Notes: generated from the letters alone by a model not told the origin. DNA of 64,000 nucleotides from Sulfurovum sp. 16-42-52 (GCA_002281755.1 NCHB01000003.1:43845-107844); one strand, 5' to 3'; shown: positions 11,905-19,979, counted from the first letter of the stretch. Numbers and translations are program-made.

Positions 11905-12339
11905 GTGGAGCTCTACCAGGGGTCACTGGATGTCAAAGCAATCTTTGGACGTTGGCTTGATGAAGAAGCGACATCAAATTATGGTGCGTATATCCCTTTT
12001 GTGGGGACAATACGCGCTGAGGACGGCATTGAAGCCTTGAGTTTTGACATCTATGAACCGGTGCTTCAAAAATGGTTTGAGGAGTGGCAAGAAAAAGCAG
12101 CTGCTGTAGGTGCCGTTGTAAAAATGGCGCATTCTATCGGGGATGTTCCTGTGCATACCTCTTCGTATGTCTCAGCGGTCTTTTCTCCAAAGCGCAGAGT
12201 GGCACTCGAGCTTATCGACCTTTTTGTTGAAGACTTTAAAGCCAATGCGCCTATCTGGAAATATGACGTGAAGCAAGGCAAACGTATCTATGCAGCCGAT
12301 CGAAGCACACCGATGTCAGGTGCAGGACTTTTAAGCTAA
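11905..12339 (+). CDS. moaE: Molybdopterin synthase catalytic subunit MoaE
   Basis: A 144-residue partner of MoaD that inserts two sulfurs into cyclic pyranopterin monophosphate to give molybdopterin. The C-terminal block APIWKYD followed by KQGKR holds the two lysines typical of the active site. HTSSYVSAVFSPKRRVALE corresponds to the usual VAVxSxHR region, here less conserved. It starts with GTG at 11905, three bases after the moaD stop; the usual SD spacing is lacking, so translation is probably coupled to moaD. Confidence 0.93.
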   Translation: MELYQGSLDVKAIFGRWLDEEATSNYGAYIPFVGTIRAEDGIEALSFDIYEPVLQKWFEEWQEKAAAVGAVVKMAHSIGDVPVHTSSYVSAVFSPKRRVALELIDLFVEDFKANAPIWKYDVKQGKRIYAADRSTPMSGAGLLS

Positions 12340-12372
12340 AAATAAAGCCTTCTGTAAACAAGGATAATAAAT

Positions 12373-13572
12373 ATGCTCCATTTTGACGAATCATTAGAGA
12401 AAATAGCTGCACTCACCATAGAGAATAACAAAACCAAAACGCTTTTTTTGCTTGATTCTTTAGGCTATGTATTGGCTGAAGATATCATCGCAGATCACAA
12501 CTCTCCCGAGTTACCGACTTCTGCTATGGACGGGTATGCCCTTAGATATGAAGATATGGCTTTGAAACGCTTGAAAATAGCCAACATTAATCCAGCGGGG
12601 TCTGTACTCAAAGATGAGGTGCTTCAGGGTACCTGCATCAAAACTTTTACAGGTTCACTGATGCCACATGGTGCAGATACACTCATTCCCATCGAAAATG
12701 TTGTTGTTGAAGGCGATGAAATAGTGATTCAAGAAGCCGTGAGCAAAGGATTTTCAGTACGGGAAGTGGGCGAAAATTACGCAAAAGGGCAATTGCTCAT
12801 ACCCAAAGGAACCAAGATAGATTTTCCTCAGATTGGTGTGATGAGTTCTTTAAATGTTGTCAATGTGCTGGTCTATGAGAAACCCGTGGTTGCCATACTC
12901 TCTACGGGATCTGAACTGCTTGCGCTGGGGGAAGAGCAGACAAATGATGCACAGATACGCTCCTCCAACAATTACATCCTCGAAGCCATTGTCAAAAAGT
13001 ACGATGGTGTACCTTTACAGCTAGGGTGTATCAAAGATGACAAAGTGAGTATCACAGATGCAGTCAGCGCAGCGTTAGAGAAGTCAGATATTGTAGTTAC
13101 AACGGGTGGTGTGAGTGTAGGGGATTTTGATTTTGTCAAAGATGTTGTGGTTGAGTTGGGGTGTGAGATTGTCTTTAAGGGGGTACGCATCAAACCGGGA
13201 CAGCACATTGTTGTTGCTAGAAAAGAGAATAAGTTTATCGTTGCTTTGCCTGGGTTTGCCTACTCTTCTACGGTCACTGCACTTTTGTACCTCGTGCCGC
13301 TTATAGAAAAACTACAGCACGGCAAAAGCACTTTACAACAGGTAAAAGCCACACTCAAAGAGCCTTTTATCAAACGTGCCAAAAAAACCGAATTTACTGC
13401 CTGCAATGTATCTCTTGAACAGGGTTGTTACACCATTGACTTCAAAGACAAAAAAGTAGGCACCTCGGCGATACTGACCAATATGCTGGGTGATGTTGCA
13501 TTATTGGTCACATCAGAAGAGGATACTTCTAAGGAGACCGGTGAGGAAGTCGACATCTTGCTATTTGGCTAA
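12373..13572 (+). CDS. moeA: Molybdopterin molybdenumtransferase MoeA
   Basis: Inserts molybdate into adenylylated molybdopterin to make Moco. It has 399 residues. SAMDGYALR near residue 51 is the N-terminal MoeA signature. Domain III contains STGSEL and TTGGVSVGDFDFVKD (about residues 238-253), the MPT-binding motif. The C-terminal beta-domain is present. It lies 33 bases after moaE in the same operon. Partner enzymes MoaA, MoaC and MogA are not in this window. Confidence 0.95.
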   Translation: MLHFDESLEKIAALTIENNKTKTLFLLDSLGYVLAEDIIADHNSPELPTSAMDGYALRYEDMALKRLKIANINPAGSVLKDEVLQGTCIKTFTGSLMPHGADTLIPIENVVVEGDEIVIQEAVSKGFSVREVGENYAKGQLLIPKGTKIDFPQIGVMSSLNVVNVLVYEKPVVAILSTGSELLALGEEQTNDAQIRSSNNYILEAIVKKYDGVPLQLGCIKDDKVSITDAVSAALEKSDIVVTTGGVSVGDFDFVKDVVVELGCEIVFKGVRIKPGQHIVVARKENKFIVALPGFAYSSTVTALLYLVPLIEKLQHGKSTLQQVKATLKEPFIKRAKKTEFTACNVSLEQGCYTIDFKDKKVGTSAILTNMLGDVALLVTSEEDTSKETGEEVDILLFG

Positions 13573-13583
13573 ATGCTCACGTT

Positions 13584-13697
13584 TTAAAGTGCGAGGATAG
13601 AGTCTCTTGCTTTTAAAAACAGTGCAAACTGTGCCGCTGTTTTACATCCCATCTTGATCGCATAGCTCATGAGTTCTTTGTTTTGTGAGTAGATCAT
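13584..13697 (-). CDS. Predicted 37-residue small protein
   Basis: A 38-codon ORF (ATG at 13697, TAA ending at 13584) in the gap between moeA and the S24 repressor. The ATG has AAAGGA seven bases upstream on the minus strand, a convincing ribosome-binding site. The predicted peptide starts MIYSQNKELMSYAIKMG, is moderately basic, contains one Cys, and would form an amphipathic helix. I do not recognise a family. It is convergent with moeA and divergent from the repressor, so it might share that control region. Coding status needs ribosome or mass-spectrometry evidence. Confidence 0.45.
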   Translation of the reverse strand: MIYSQNKELMSYAIKMGCKTAAQFALFLKARDSILAL

Positions 13698-13766
13698 CTT
13701 TAATCCTTTAATTAAATATATCAAATTGTATAAATAAAATGAAAAATAGTAAAAAAATATTTCATA

Positions 13767-13808
13767 TTGTCATACTTTTAAGAAAAGTGTTCTATAATAG
13801 TGTTCTAT
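13767..13808 (+). promoter_or_regulatory. Promoter of the S24 repressor with direct-repeat operator candidates
   Basis: A perfect -10 TATAAT lies at 13793-13798, with a TTGTCA (13767-13772) 20 bases upstream as a weak -35. The 10-mer AGTGTTCTAT occurs twice in direct orientation (13786-13795 and 13799-13808), 13 bp apart start to start, one copy overlapping the -10 and the other covering the expected transcription start. A protein bound here would block the promoter, as expected for autorepression by the CI/S24 protein encoded just downstream (inference). Confidence 0.6.
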
Positions 13809-13829
13809 TTAACCTAAAAAGGAGCAAAA

Positions 13830-14483
13830 ATGTTGATACTGGGTGAAGTGATTGAAAAGCTAAAAGATGTCATCTCTGAGACGACAAGAGGTAAAAAGGT
13901 GTTTGACAAAGATGTGGCTACGGCGCTGAACATTCCTCAAGCGACCTTTGCTACCATGAAAAAACGAAACTCCATTCCCTATGAAGAGATTTTGGAGTTT
14001 TGTGCACTCAAAAAAATATCGGTTAATTGGCTTTTCTTTGATCAGGCGATCGATATGCTCAAAGAAGAGACGGAAAAATTTTTCCATGTGCGTTATTTTT
14101 CAGATATCCGTGCTTCTGCTGGAGGTGGGGCGGAAGTGTTTGATGAAAATTATGAGACCATCAGTATCGATGAGAAAATTATGCGTAATATGGTAGGACT
14201 GGGCAACACTGAACTTGAAGCCATCCATGTAGACGGTGAATCGATGGAACCTACGCTTCAAGACGGCAGCATCGTTTTTGTAGATAGAACACAAACCAAT
14301 ATCGCTAAAAACGGTATCTTTATCGCAGCGACTACAGGCGGGTTGTTCATCAAACGCATTCAACAGCGTGCAGATGGGATGATCGAGCTTATTTCTGATA
14401 ACACGATGTATCCGCCTCAGGCTGTTGCGGCAGATGAGGTGATTATTGTAGGCAAGGTGGTAGGAAACATCGAAAGCCTATAA
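13830..14483 (+). CDS. CI-type HTH repressor with S24 self-cleavage domain
   Basis: A 217-residue LexA/CI-like regulator. Residues 1-72 form a helix-turn-helix domain of the phage CI repressor type. Residues 88-217 form an S24 peptidase domain with the nucleophile Ser138 in HVDGESMEPTLQDG and the general-base Lys175 in GLFIKRIQ. The Ala97-Gly98 pair in RASAGGG is the expected autocleavage site. Such proteins are inactivated by RecA-stimulated self-cleavage after DNA damage. No phage genes lie nearby, so this may be a cellular stress regulator; Campylobacterota are generally thought to lack LexA. SD AAAAAGGAG precedes the ATG. An HTH-only paralogue lies at 35628-35873. Confidence 0.9.
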   Translation: MLILGEVIEKLKDVISETTRGKKVFDKDVATALNIPQATFATMKKRNSIPYEEILEFCALKKISVNWLFFDQAIDMLKEETEKFFHVRYFSDIRASAGGGAEVFDENYETISIDEKIMRNMVGLGNTELEAIHVDGESMEPTLQDGSIVFVDRTQTNIAKNGIFIAATTGGLFIKRIQQRADGMIELISDNTMYPPQAVAADEVIIVGKVVGNIESL

Positions 14484-14607
14484 TGTCCAAAAAGTAGCAC
14501 AGTAAAGATATGACTAAAGGGTTTTTTGGTTTTAAGCCAGTAAGAAGAGAGCAGCAAGTATCTTGCCACTAAAAGCGAATGACGCTTCAAGATAAAAAAG
14601 GGTTGCC

Positions 14608-14970
14608 ATGTTAAAGATGAATCATGATTTAGAAGCTGCACTCAAAGAGTACATCAAACTGCTTGAAAATGAGGAGTATTTTGAAGCGCATGAGGTGATG
14701 GAAGAGGCATGGCACCCCTTGCGCCTCAGTAACCATGCATTGAAAAATTTGGCAAAAGGGCTTATCAATGCAGCCATTACCTTTGAGCATATTAAGCGTA
14801 ACAAAAAAAATGTCCAAGAAAAAGCAGTCAAAGTAATTGCTTCGTATGAACGCTACAAACATTTATGTGCTGAGGAGATTGAACATGCTGTATTATTTAG
14901 GCAAGCCACTCAAAAAATAGAAGCGTTAAAAATGAAACACAAAGAGATGTTTGATGTTTTGGTATCATAA
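14608..14970 (+). CDS. DUF309 family protein
   Basis: A 120-residue all-helical protein with the DUF309 signature HEVMEEAWHPLR near residue 28 (HxxxExxW). The family is widespread in bacteria and has no assigned reaction. A second possible ATG lies three codons in; the first is closer to a run resembling AAGGG. It overlaps the following SagB-like gene by 17 bases, so the two are probably co-expressed. The 124-base gap upstream contains a small hairpin (AAGCG/CGCTT near 14573-14588) and no further gene that I can see. Confidence 0.85.
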   Translation: MLKMNHDLEAALKEYIKLLENEEYFEAHEVMEEAWHPLRLSNHALKNLAKGLINAAITFEHIKRNKKNVQEKAVKVIASYERYKHLCAEEIEHAVLFRQATQKIEALKMKHKEMFDVLVS

Positions 14971-16228
14971 AGAGACAAAACATTCTTACGACTCCGTACG
15001 CACCCATCCCAACCAACTCTCTTGGGAAGATCAGCCACGTACCTATAAAAATTATCCTGAGCATTACAAAAAAAGAAAAATTGATTTAGAAAACAGCGAA
15101 GAGAGCTTTCTTTACTATATCGCGGGTTTGACAGCGAAAAAAACCTACCCTAGCGGTGAGTATTATCTGCGCATTAACCCCTCTGCGGGGGCACTTTACC
15201 CCAATGAACTGTATTTTCAGGCGCGAGGGGTAGAAGGGTTTGAAGACGGGATCTATCATTTTGAAGTAAGCACCTCTTCTTTGACCCTCTTGCAACCCAT
15301 CAATGAGACTGAGGGAATAGAGCCGTATCTGGGGTATCAAAGTGCGATGAAAGGGTATCTGTTTCTTGTTTCAGCGGTGTATTATCGTTCGTCGTGGAAA
15401 TATAAAAATCGTGCCTTGCGCTATTGTCTTCTGGATGCGGGACACCTCTTGGGCAGCATAGAAGCTTCGGGGCTGCTTCGTTCTCGTAGTGTTGAGATGC
15501 TTTACAATATAGATCGAGAAAGATTAAACTCTATGTTTGGCTTTGAAGGTAGAGAATGGATACTCTCAGGGTGTGCCATGGCGACCGCTTTGCCCCAGCA
15601 AAAAGTCAATGCCATAGAATTTTCACTTCCTTATGTGGAGGGAAGTGGCAGTTTTGAGCCCAATACAATGATAGAACAGGGCTATGTCGAAACGATGCAG
15701 ATAAGAGGGTGCAAAAGAGAAACCAAAGTGCCACAGTTTTCTTACCTACAGCCAAGGCTTAAAGAGACTCTCTTTACACGCAGGTCACAAAGGGGGTTTG
15801 AAGGGGATGCGATTACAAGAACACAGTTTGAGTATATCACAGAGGTATTGCGCCAACCTATACCATCTGACTGTGATGAAGAAGTCTCTGTGTTTATGGT
15901 AGTCAATAAGGTGTTAGATATGCCATTGGGACTCTATAAAGCGGGTACATATCTCAAATATGGAGACTTCGCAAGACAGGCAGGGTATCTTAGTTTAGAG
16001 CAGTACAGCCTTTCAACACAGGGAGCCGTTGCCTTTTTTCTAACCTCTAAAGCCAAGAACTATCAGGCACTTTACCAAAAAGCAGGTATCATAGGACATA
16101 GACTCTATGTGGCATCTCTTTATTTGGGCATAGGATGTTCAGGTATCGGAGCGTATTATGATGATGAGGTGAATGCTTTTGTGGGTAATGATGAGATGGT
16201 TTTGTATGCCTTGGCGATAGGGAAGTAA
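14954..16228 (+). CDS. SagB/ThcOx-type tandem nitroreductase-like protein
   Basis: A predicted 424-residue FMN-dependent dehydrogenase. The N-terminal half carries RINPSAGALYPNELYFQ, the SagB-type flavin-binding block. The second half begins with RRSQRGFEGDAI, typical of a nitroreductase-fold start, so the protein seems to hold two related domains. SagB proteins oxidise azoline heterocycles to azoles in peptide natural products, but no cyclodehydratase or precursor gene is adjacent. Stand-alone SagB-like proteins of unknown role are frequent in proteobacteria. The ATG at 14954 is preferred over the TTG one codon upstream. Confidence 0.8.
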   Translation: MFWYHKETKHSYDSVRTHPNQLSWEDQPRTYKNYPEHYKKRKIDLENSEESFLYYIAGLTAKKTYPSGEYYLRINPSAGALYPNELYFQARGVEGFEDGIYHFEVSTSSLTLLQPINETEGIEPYLGYQSAMKGYLFLVSAVYYRSSWKYKNRALRYCLLDAGHLLGSIEASGLLRSRSVEMLYNIDRERLNSMFGFEGREWILSGCAMATALPQQKVNAIEFSLPYVEGSGSFEPNTMIEQGYVETMQIRGCKRETKVPQFSYLQPRLKETLFTRRSQRGFEGDAITRTQFEYITEVLRQPIPSDCDEEVSVFMVVNKVLDMPLGLYKAGTYLKYGDFARQAGYLSLEQYSLSTQGAVAFFLTSKAKNYQALYQKAGIIGHRLYVASLYLGIGCSGIGAYYDDEVNAFVGNDEMVLYALAIGK

Positions 16229-16233
16229 GCTAT

Positions 16234-16566
16234 TTAGGTTTTAAATCGATAGCTTAATGCCTCCAGCTGTGTACGCAGCACCCCTGAGATATCCCCTTGA
16301 AATTCCAAACTGTTTTCTTTGACTGCTCCGCCTGTTGCAAGCTTTTTTTTTAGAGTCTTAAGCAGGTCCTCTAAGGTGTCTTTTTCTAAGTAAAAGGGCT
16401 TGACGATGGTGACAACTTTTCCTCTTCGTTTCTCTTTGGCAAGATGCAATTGATGGCTTTGGGGCGTTTTTATCTCTTTGGAAATATTTTGAGAGGGCTG
16501 ATCTTTGTTATCCGCACGCCACCCCTCATCAAACTGTGAACCCATTTCAAACAGATTTTTTTTCAT
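16234..16566 (-). CDS. SUI1/eIF1-like translation factor family protein (YciH-like)
   Basis: A 110-residue protein. The C-terminal 65 residues match the SUI1 fold: EKRRGKVVTIVKPF, then KLATGGAVKENSLEFQGD, where the family has a basic loop, GGx and IEIQGD. The first 40 residues are variable and polar. Bacterial YciH proteins bind 30S subunits in vitro and are implicated in start-site fidelity or stress translation; their role is not settled. A good SD (AGGAGG) precedes the ATG, directly after the stop of the small membrane protein. Confidence 0.85.
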   Translation of the reverse strand: MKKNLFEMGSQFDEGWRADNKDQPSQNISKEIKTPQSHQLHLAKEKRRGKVVTIVKPFYLEKDTLEDLLKTLKKKLATGGAVKENSLEFQGDISGVLRTQLEALSYRFKT

Positions 16567-16575
16567 ATACGCCTC

Positions 16576-16674
16576 CTAATTATAATTGGTATCAAACAGT
16601 ATGCCAAGCACTACGGTGAGCACAAGCAGAAAAACAAAGATTTTGTAGAGTGTCTCATCACTCGGAAGTCTCAT
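16576..16674 (-). CDS. Predicted 32-residue single-pass membrane protein
   Basis: A 33-codon ORF between yaaA and the SUI1-like gene on the same strand. Its ATG at 16674 follows the yaaA stop by three bases (TAA GAG ATG), and its TAG sits just before the AGGAGG of the next gene. The predicted peptide has a short polar N-terminus (MRLPSDETLYK), a 17-residue hydrophobic helix (IFVFLLVLTVVLGILF) and a short polar tail. Tight packing in a three-gene unit and the clean membrane segment argue that it is translated, probably by coupling. No family recognised. Confidence 0.65.
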   Translation of the reverse strand: MRLPSDETLYKIFVFLLVLTVVLGILFDTNYN

Positions 16675-16677
16675 CTC

Positions 16678-17412
16678 TTAGCCTATCTGGTAAATAATTT
16701 CGGTTTTATTTTTGTGTGTCTGTATCGAAAGCATACCCAAGCCTTTGAAGCTATGTTGCACAAAAGATTCTATAGTGGCAATTTGATGTTGTGCAATTTC
16801 TCTCAATACTAACCCTCTGTAGGCTTTTGCCCAATGGCTGATTACTTTGCCATCCTTGATGAACTTCAGCGTTGTGTAGGGCTTGCTGGGTTTGTAAAAT
16901 TTATCATAAAACCCTGCGCGTAGGTCAAGGATTTCATCCTCTTTAAGGTAGTCATCTAAAAGCACAGAAGCATGTTCAGAGTAGATTTTCTCTGGCTTCA
17001 ACTCACCAATGGAGACCCCTTGCTTGAGTTTGTACTCAGGAATCATATCTGAAGCGCGTATGGGTCCAAAAAGATTGGAAAAAAGGATGACATTGTGGTC
17101 AATATAATGCTGTGCTTTTACATCCAAATGGGGATAATCCAAATAATCAAAGGCTACCCCAGTATAACGCTCGATGGCTTTCATAGTAAGCTCGTGAATG
17201 ATATCGGTCTTGTAGGCGAGGATGTCTGCCTCTTTGGTGATCCCAAACAGTTTAGAGAGTGTCGCCATATCTCCTTTTTGGATACAATTCATATAACCAT
17301 GCAACAATTTGCTTCGATAGGGTAAAAGAGGTTCAAAGAGTAAGGTCTGTGGTGAAAAAGAAAAAGTGCCACCTGATTTTTTTGTTTCGCTTGGTGCTAA
17401 CAGTATTTTCAT
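16678..17412 (-). CDS. yaaA: YaaA family peroxide-stress protein
   Basis: A 244-residue YaaA/UPF0246 protein. The N-terminal MKILLAPSETK and the central SNLFGPIRASDMIPEYKL block match the family, as does the RGL region near the C-terminus. In E. coli YaaA lowers intracellular free iron under hydrogen peroxide stress and binds DNA; the mechanism is incompletely known. A -10-like TAAAAT lies about 45-50 bases upstream on the minus strand. It heads a unit with the 32-residue membrane protein and the SUI1-like gene. Confidence 0.9.
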   Translation of the reverse strand: MKILLAPSETKKSGGTFSFSPQTLLFEPLLPYRSKLLHGYMNCIQKGDMATLSKLFGITKEADILAYKTDIIHELTMKAIERYTGVAFDYLDYPHLDVKAQHYIDHNVILFSNLFGPIRASDMIPEYKLKQGVSIGELKPEKIYSEHASVLLDDYLKEDEILDLRAGFYDKFYKPSKPYTTLKFIKDGKVISHWAKAYRGLVLREIAQHQIATIESFVQHSFKGLGMLSIQTHKNKTEIIYQIG

Positions 17413-17500
17413 AAGAGACGTATCCTTGAATGGTTAAGATAGAGATATTTTAGTTAAAATACCTGAAAAAGTAGATTTTAAAATTATTTTAGCAAAACAC

Positions 17501-17529
17501 TTGACATTTAAAATGTATTTGTCTATAAT
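17501..17529 (+). promoter_or_regulatory. Consensus sigma70 promoter of the tRNA operon
   Basis: TTGACA (17501-17506), exactly 17 bases, then TATAAT (17524-17529), a full E. coli consensus match. It lies 38 bases before the first tRNA. A full -35 is unusual in this class, where most promoters rely on the -10, and fits the strong constitutive demand for tRNA. Confidence 0.9.
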
Positions 17530-17567
17530 TCCCATCCATTTTAAGTGTAAAACCTTTTAATGATGGT

Positions 17568-17644
17568 GCTGGTGTAGCTCAGTTGGCTAGAGCAGCTGAT
17601 TTGTAATCAGCAGGTCGGGGGTTCGAGTCCCTTTACCAGCTCCA
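17568..17644 (+). tRNA. trnT: tRNA-Thr (anticodon TGT), CCA encoded
   Basis: A 77-base cloverleaf: acceptor GCTGGTG with TACCAGC, anticodon arm GCTGA-TTTGTAA-TCAGC, T-loop TTCGAGT, discriminator T and encoded CCA. First of four clustered tRNAs upstream of tuf. Confidence 0.97.
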
Positions 17645-17695
17645 TAAAAATATAATTATCAGTGTTTGACCAGTATAAAACTTAAAAAACATCAA

Positions 17696-17780
<85 letters not shown>

Positions 17781-17799
17781 TTTTTAAGTTACATAAGAC

Positions 17800-17875
17800 G
17801 CGGGCGTAGCTCAGTGGCTAGAGTTCCTGCCTTCCAAGCAGGCTGTCGAGAGTTCGAATCTCTTCGCCCGCTCCA
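17800..17875 (+). tRNA. trnG: tRNA-Gly (anticodon TCC), CCA encoded
   Basis: A 76-base cloverleaf: acceptor GCGGGCG with CGCCCGC, anticodon arm CCTGC-CTTCCAA-GCAGG, T-loop TTCGAAT, CCA at 17873-17875. Confidence 0.97.
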
Positions 17876-17955
17876 TAAACTGGGAGCTGTGTGAATTGTG
17901 TGCTTACAGATGATAACTTCACATACAAAGCTTTCCTAATTTATTCATGTATCAC

Positions 17956-17983
17956 TTGACTTACTAAAACACTGCACAATAGT
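17956..17983 (+). promoter_or_regulatory. Second promoter in front of tRNA-Thr(GGT)-tuf
   Basis: TTGACT (17956-17961) followed 16 bases later by AATAGT (17978-17983) in the 118-base gap between tRNA-Gly and the second tRNA-Thr, placing initiation just before the tRNA. The -10 is a weak match. Confidence 0.45.
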
Positions 17984-17993
17984 CTAATGAGTT

Positions 17994-18068
<75 letters not shown>

Positions 18069-18076
18069 CAACCGGG

Positions 18077-18118
18077 TATGGACAAAAGTGTTACACAACT
18101 GTAATAGTTCTGTCCATA
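18077..18118 (+). terminator. Stem between tRNA-Thr and tuf
   Basis: TATGGACA (18077-18084) and TGTCCATA (18111-18118) can pair over 8 bp around a 26-base loop. It may mark tRNA 3' processing or partial termination before the tuf promoter. There is no T-run. Confidence 0.3.
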
Positions 18119-18137
18119 TGGGTTAAGAAAATTTAGG

Positions 18138-18143
18138 TATAAT
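18138..18143 (+). promoter_or_regulatory. -10 box TATAAT of tuf
   Basis: A perfect TATAAT 35 bases before the tuf start, with no recognisable -35, so tuf can be transcribed apart from the tRNAs. The ribosome-binding site is CTAGGAG. Confidence 0.65.
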
Positions 18144-18178
18144 ATTGCCTTTAAAACATTTTACGCTAGGAGAATAGC

Positions 18179-19387
18179 ATGGCAAAAGCAAAATTCGAAC
18201 GAAACAAAACGCACGTTAACATCGGTACTATTGGTCACGTTGACCACGGAAAAACGACATTGACAGCAGCAATTACTGCAGTACTTGCTACTAAAAATGG
18301 CTCAAAATTTATGGATTATGATGCGATTGACAATGCTCCTGAAGAGAGAGAAAGAGGAATCACGATTGCTACTTCTCACGTAGAGTATGAAACTGAAAAT
18401 CGTCACTACGCACACGTTGACTGTCCAGGTCACGCGGACTACGTTAAAAACATGATTACAGGTGCTGCTCAAATGGACGGTGCGATTCTTGTTATTGCTG
18501 CGACTGATGGACCAATGGCACAAACAAGAGAGCACATTCTTCTTTCTAAACAAGTAGGTGTTCCTTATATCGTTGTATTCTTGAACAAAGAAGATCAATT
18601 GGATGATGAAGACAGAGAAGAGATGTTGGAACTTGTTGAGATGGAAGTACGTGAACTTCTTTCAGAATATGATTTCCCGGGTGATGACACACCAATCATT
18701 GCTGGTTCTGCATTTAGAGCACTTGAAGAAGCAAAATCAGGTGTTCTTGGTGCATGGTCAGATAAAATCTTTGCATTGATGGACGCAGTTGATTCATACA
18801 TCCCAGATCCAATCAGAGAAACAGACAAAGACTTGCTTATGGCAATCGAAGATATATTTACGATTCAAGGTCGTGGTACGGTTGTAACAGGTAAAGTTGA
18901 AAAAGGTAAAGTATGTATCGGTGATGCAGTTGAAATCGTTGGTCTTAAAGACACACAAAAAACAACTGTAACCGGTGTTGAAATGTTCCGTAAAGAGATG
19001 GATTGTGGTGAAGCTGGTGATAACTGTGGTGTTCTTATCCGTGGTATCGACAAAAACAATGTTCAAAGAGGTATGGTTCTTGTTAAGCCAGGTTCAATCA
19101 CGCCACATACAAAATTTGAAGCAGAAGTTTATGTACTTACTAAAGAAGAAGGTGGTAGACATACACCATTCTTTAACAACTACAGACCACAGTTTTATGT
19201 TAGAACAACTGACGTAACAGGTTCTGTTGAGCTTCAAGAAGGTACTGAGATGGTTATGCCAGGTGATAACGTTAAAGTTAACGTGACATTGATTGCACCA
19301 GTTGCACTTGAAGATGGTACAAGATTTGCTATCCGTGAAGGTGGTAGAACTGTTGGTGCGGGTGTTGTTTCTAAAATTATTGCATAA
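18179..19387 (+). CDS. tuf: Elongation factor Tu
   Basis: GTPase that brings aminoacyl-tRNA to the ribosome. It has 402 residues. G1 is GHVDHGKT, G3 DCPGHAD and G4 NKED (NKCD in E. coli, still NKxD); the C-terminus ends in [14 protein letters not shown]. It is somewhat diverged from E. coli EF-Tu (for example AIEDIFTI where PIEDVFSI is usual), yet all functional motifs are intact. Codon use is strongly biased, as expected of a very highly expressed gene. It is the first protein gene of the rif-type cluster. Confidence 0.98.
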   Translation: MAKAKFERNKTHVNIGTIGHVDHGKTTLTAAITAVLATKNGSKFMDYDAIDNAPEERERGITIATSHVEYETENRHYAHVDCPGHADYVKNMITGAAQMDGAILVIAATDGPMAQTREHILLSKQVGVPYIVVFLNKEDQLDDEDREEMLELVEMEVRELLSEYDFPGDDTPIIAGSAFRALEEAKSGVLGAWSDKIFALMDAVDSYIPDPIRETDKDLLMAIEDIFTIQGRGTVVTGKVEKGKVCIGDAVEIVGLKDTQKTTVTGVEMFRKEMDCGEAGDNCGVLIRGIDKNNVQRGMVLVKPGSITPHTKFEAEVYVLTKEEGGRHTPFFNNYRPQFYVRTTDVTGSVELQEGTEMVMPGDNVKVNVTLIAPVALEDGTRFAIREGGRTVGAGVVSKIIA

Positions 19388-19409
19388 GTTTAGAAAGAGT
19401 TTAGAAAGT

Positions 19410-19487
19410 ATTCTTCTCCAAAATCTTGCCCAAGGCAAAGCTTTAGTGAGAGGAATTTTTTAAGAGCATTGCTCTTGAAAAGAGGAG
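19410..19487 (+). promoter_or_regulatory. Conserved r-protein leader element, copy A (before rpmG)
   Basis: The core TTTAGTGAGAGGAATT (19442-19457) is followed by a hairpin with AAGAGC/GCTCTT (19462-19476), extendable outward by T-A and T-G pairs, and then AGAGGAG (19481-19487), which is the ribosome-binding site of rpmG. Upstream ATTCTTCTC (19410-19418) can pair with GAGAGGAAT (19448-19456), giving a possible alternative structure. The same core plus hairpin plus AGGAG recurs before rplL and rpsU. Function unknown to me; translational control or RNase processing is likely. Confidence 0.6.
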
Positions 19488-19494
19488 AAAAAAT

Positions 19495-19647
19495 ATGAGA
19501 GAAACCGTTCACTTAGGTTGTGAAAAGTGTACAAGACGTAACTATCACACCAATAAAAACAAAAAAACCACTACAGAGAAACTTGCTCTGAAAAAATACT
19601 GCAAATGGTGTAAATGCCATACAGTACACAAAGAGATGAAGCTCTAA
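19495..19647 (+). CDS. rpmG: 50S ribosomal protein L33 (bL33)
   Basis: A 50-residue zinc-binding ribosomal protein: [12 protein letters not shown] at the start with Cys9/Cys12, and YCKWC with Cys36/Cys39, so this is the four-cysteine (zinc-binding, C+) form. The TNKNKK segment is typical of L33. The location between tuf and tRNA-Trp-secE is the usual one in many bacteria. It is too short for common ORF length cutoffs. Confidence 0.97.
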   Translation: MRETVHLGCEKCTRRNYHTNKNKKTTTEKLALKKYCKWCKCHTVHKEMKL

Positions 19648-19695
19648 GTAGAGATCTTTTTCAGTATCTTTGGGTCTAATCCAGAGATACGATTT

Positions 19696-19771
19696 AGGCC
19701 AATAGCTCAGTTGGTAGAGCACTGGTCTCCAAAACCAGGTGCCGGGGGTTCGAGTCCCTCTTGGCCTGCCA
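19696..19771 (+). tRNA. trnW: tRNA-Trp (anticodon CCA), CCA encoded
   Basis: A 76-base cloverleaf: acceptor AGGCCAA with TTGGCCT, anticodon arm CTGGT-CTCCAAA-ACCAG, T-loop TTCGAGT, discriminator G, CCA end at 19769-19771. It is embedded in the operon between rpmG and secE, so it must be excised from the mRNA. Confidence 0.98.
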
Positions 19772-19791
19772 CAATTAAAGGTAACGCAGAT

Positions 19792-19971
19792 ATGGGAAAA
19801 ATTTCAACATTTATTGCACACGCGAGAGCGGAGATACATAAAGTTATATTTCCAACAAAAGTACAAGTAAGACAGGCATTTTTAGCAGTTGTTCTCGTGG
19901 TAACTGTAATATCAATATTTTTAGCACTGGTTGACTTCTTGATGTCATCCATCGTTTCATCAGTTTTATAG
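19792..19971 (+). CDS. secE: Preprotein translocase subunit SecE
   Basis: A 59-residue single-membrane-span subunit of SecYEG. The amphipathic N-terminal part has EIHKVIFPTKVQVRQ (the usual KVxWPT region), followed by a transmembrane helix (AFLAVVLVVTVISIFLALV). The start is at 19792; the frame also reads back through tRNA-Trp, which is not coding. It lies 8 bases before nusG. Confidence 0.95.
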   Translation: MGKISTFIAHARAEIHKVIFPTKVQVRQAFLAVVLVVTVISIFLALVDFLMSSIVSSVL

Positions 19972-19979
19972 GACACGCA

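Noticed and set aside
18302..19438. Antisense ORFs over tuf
   Set aside because: Same reason: they mirror a highly expressed coding gene and carry no family signature.
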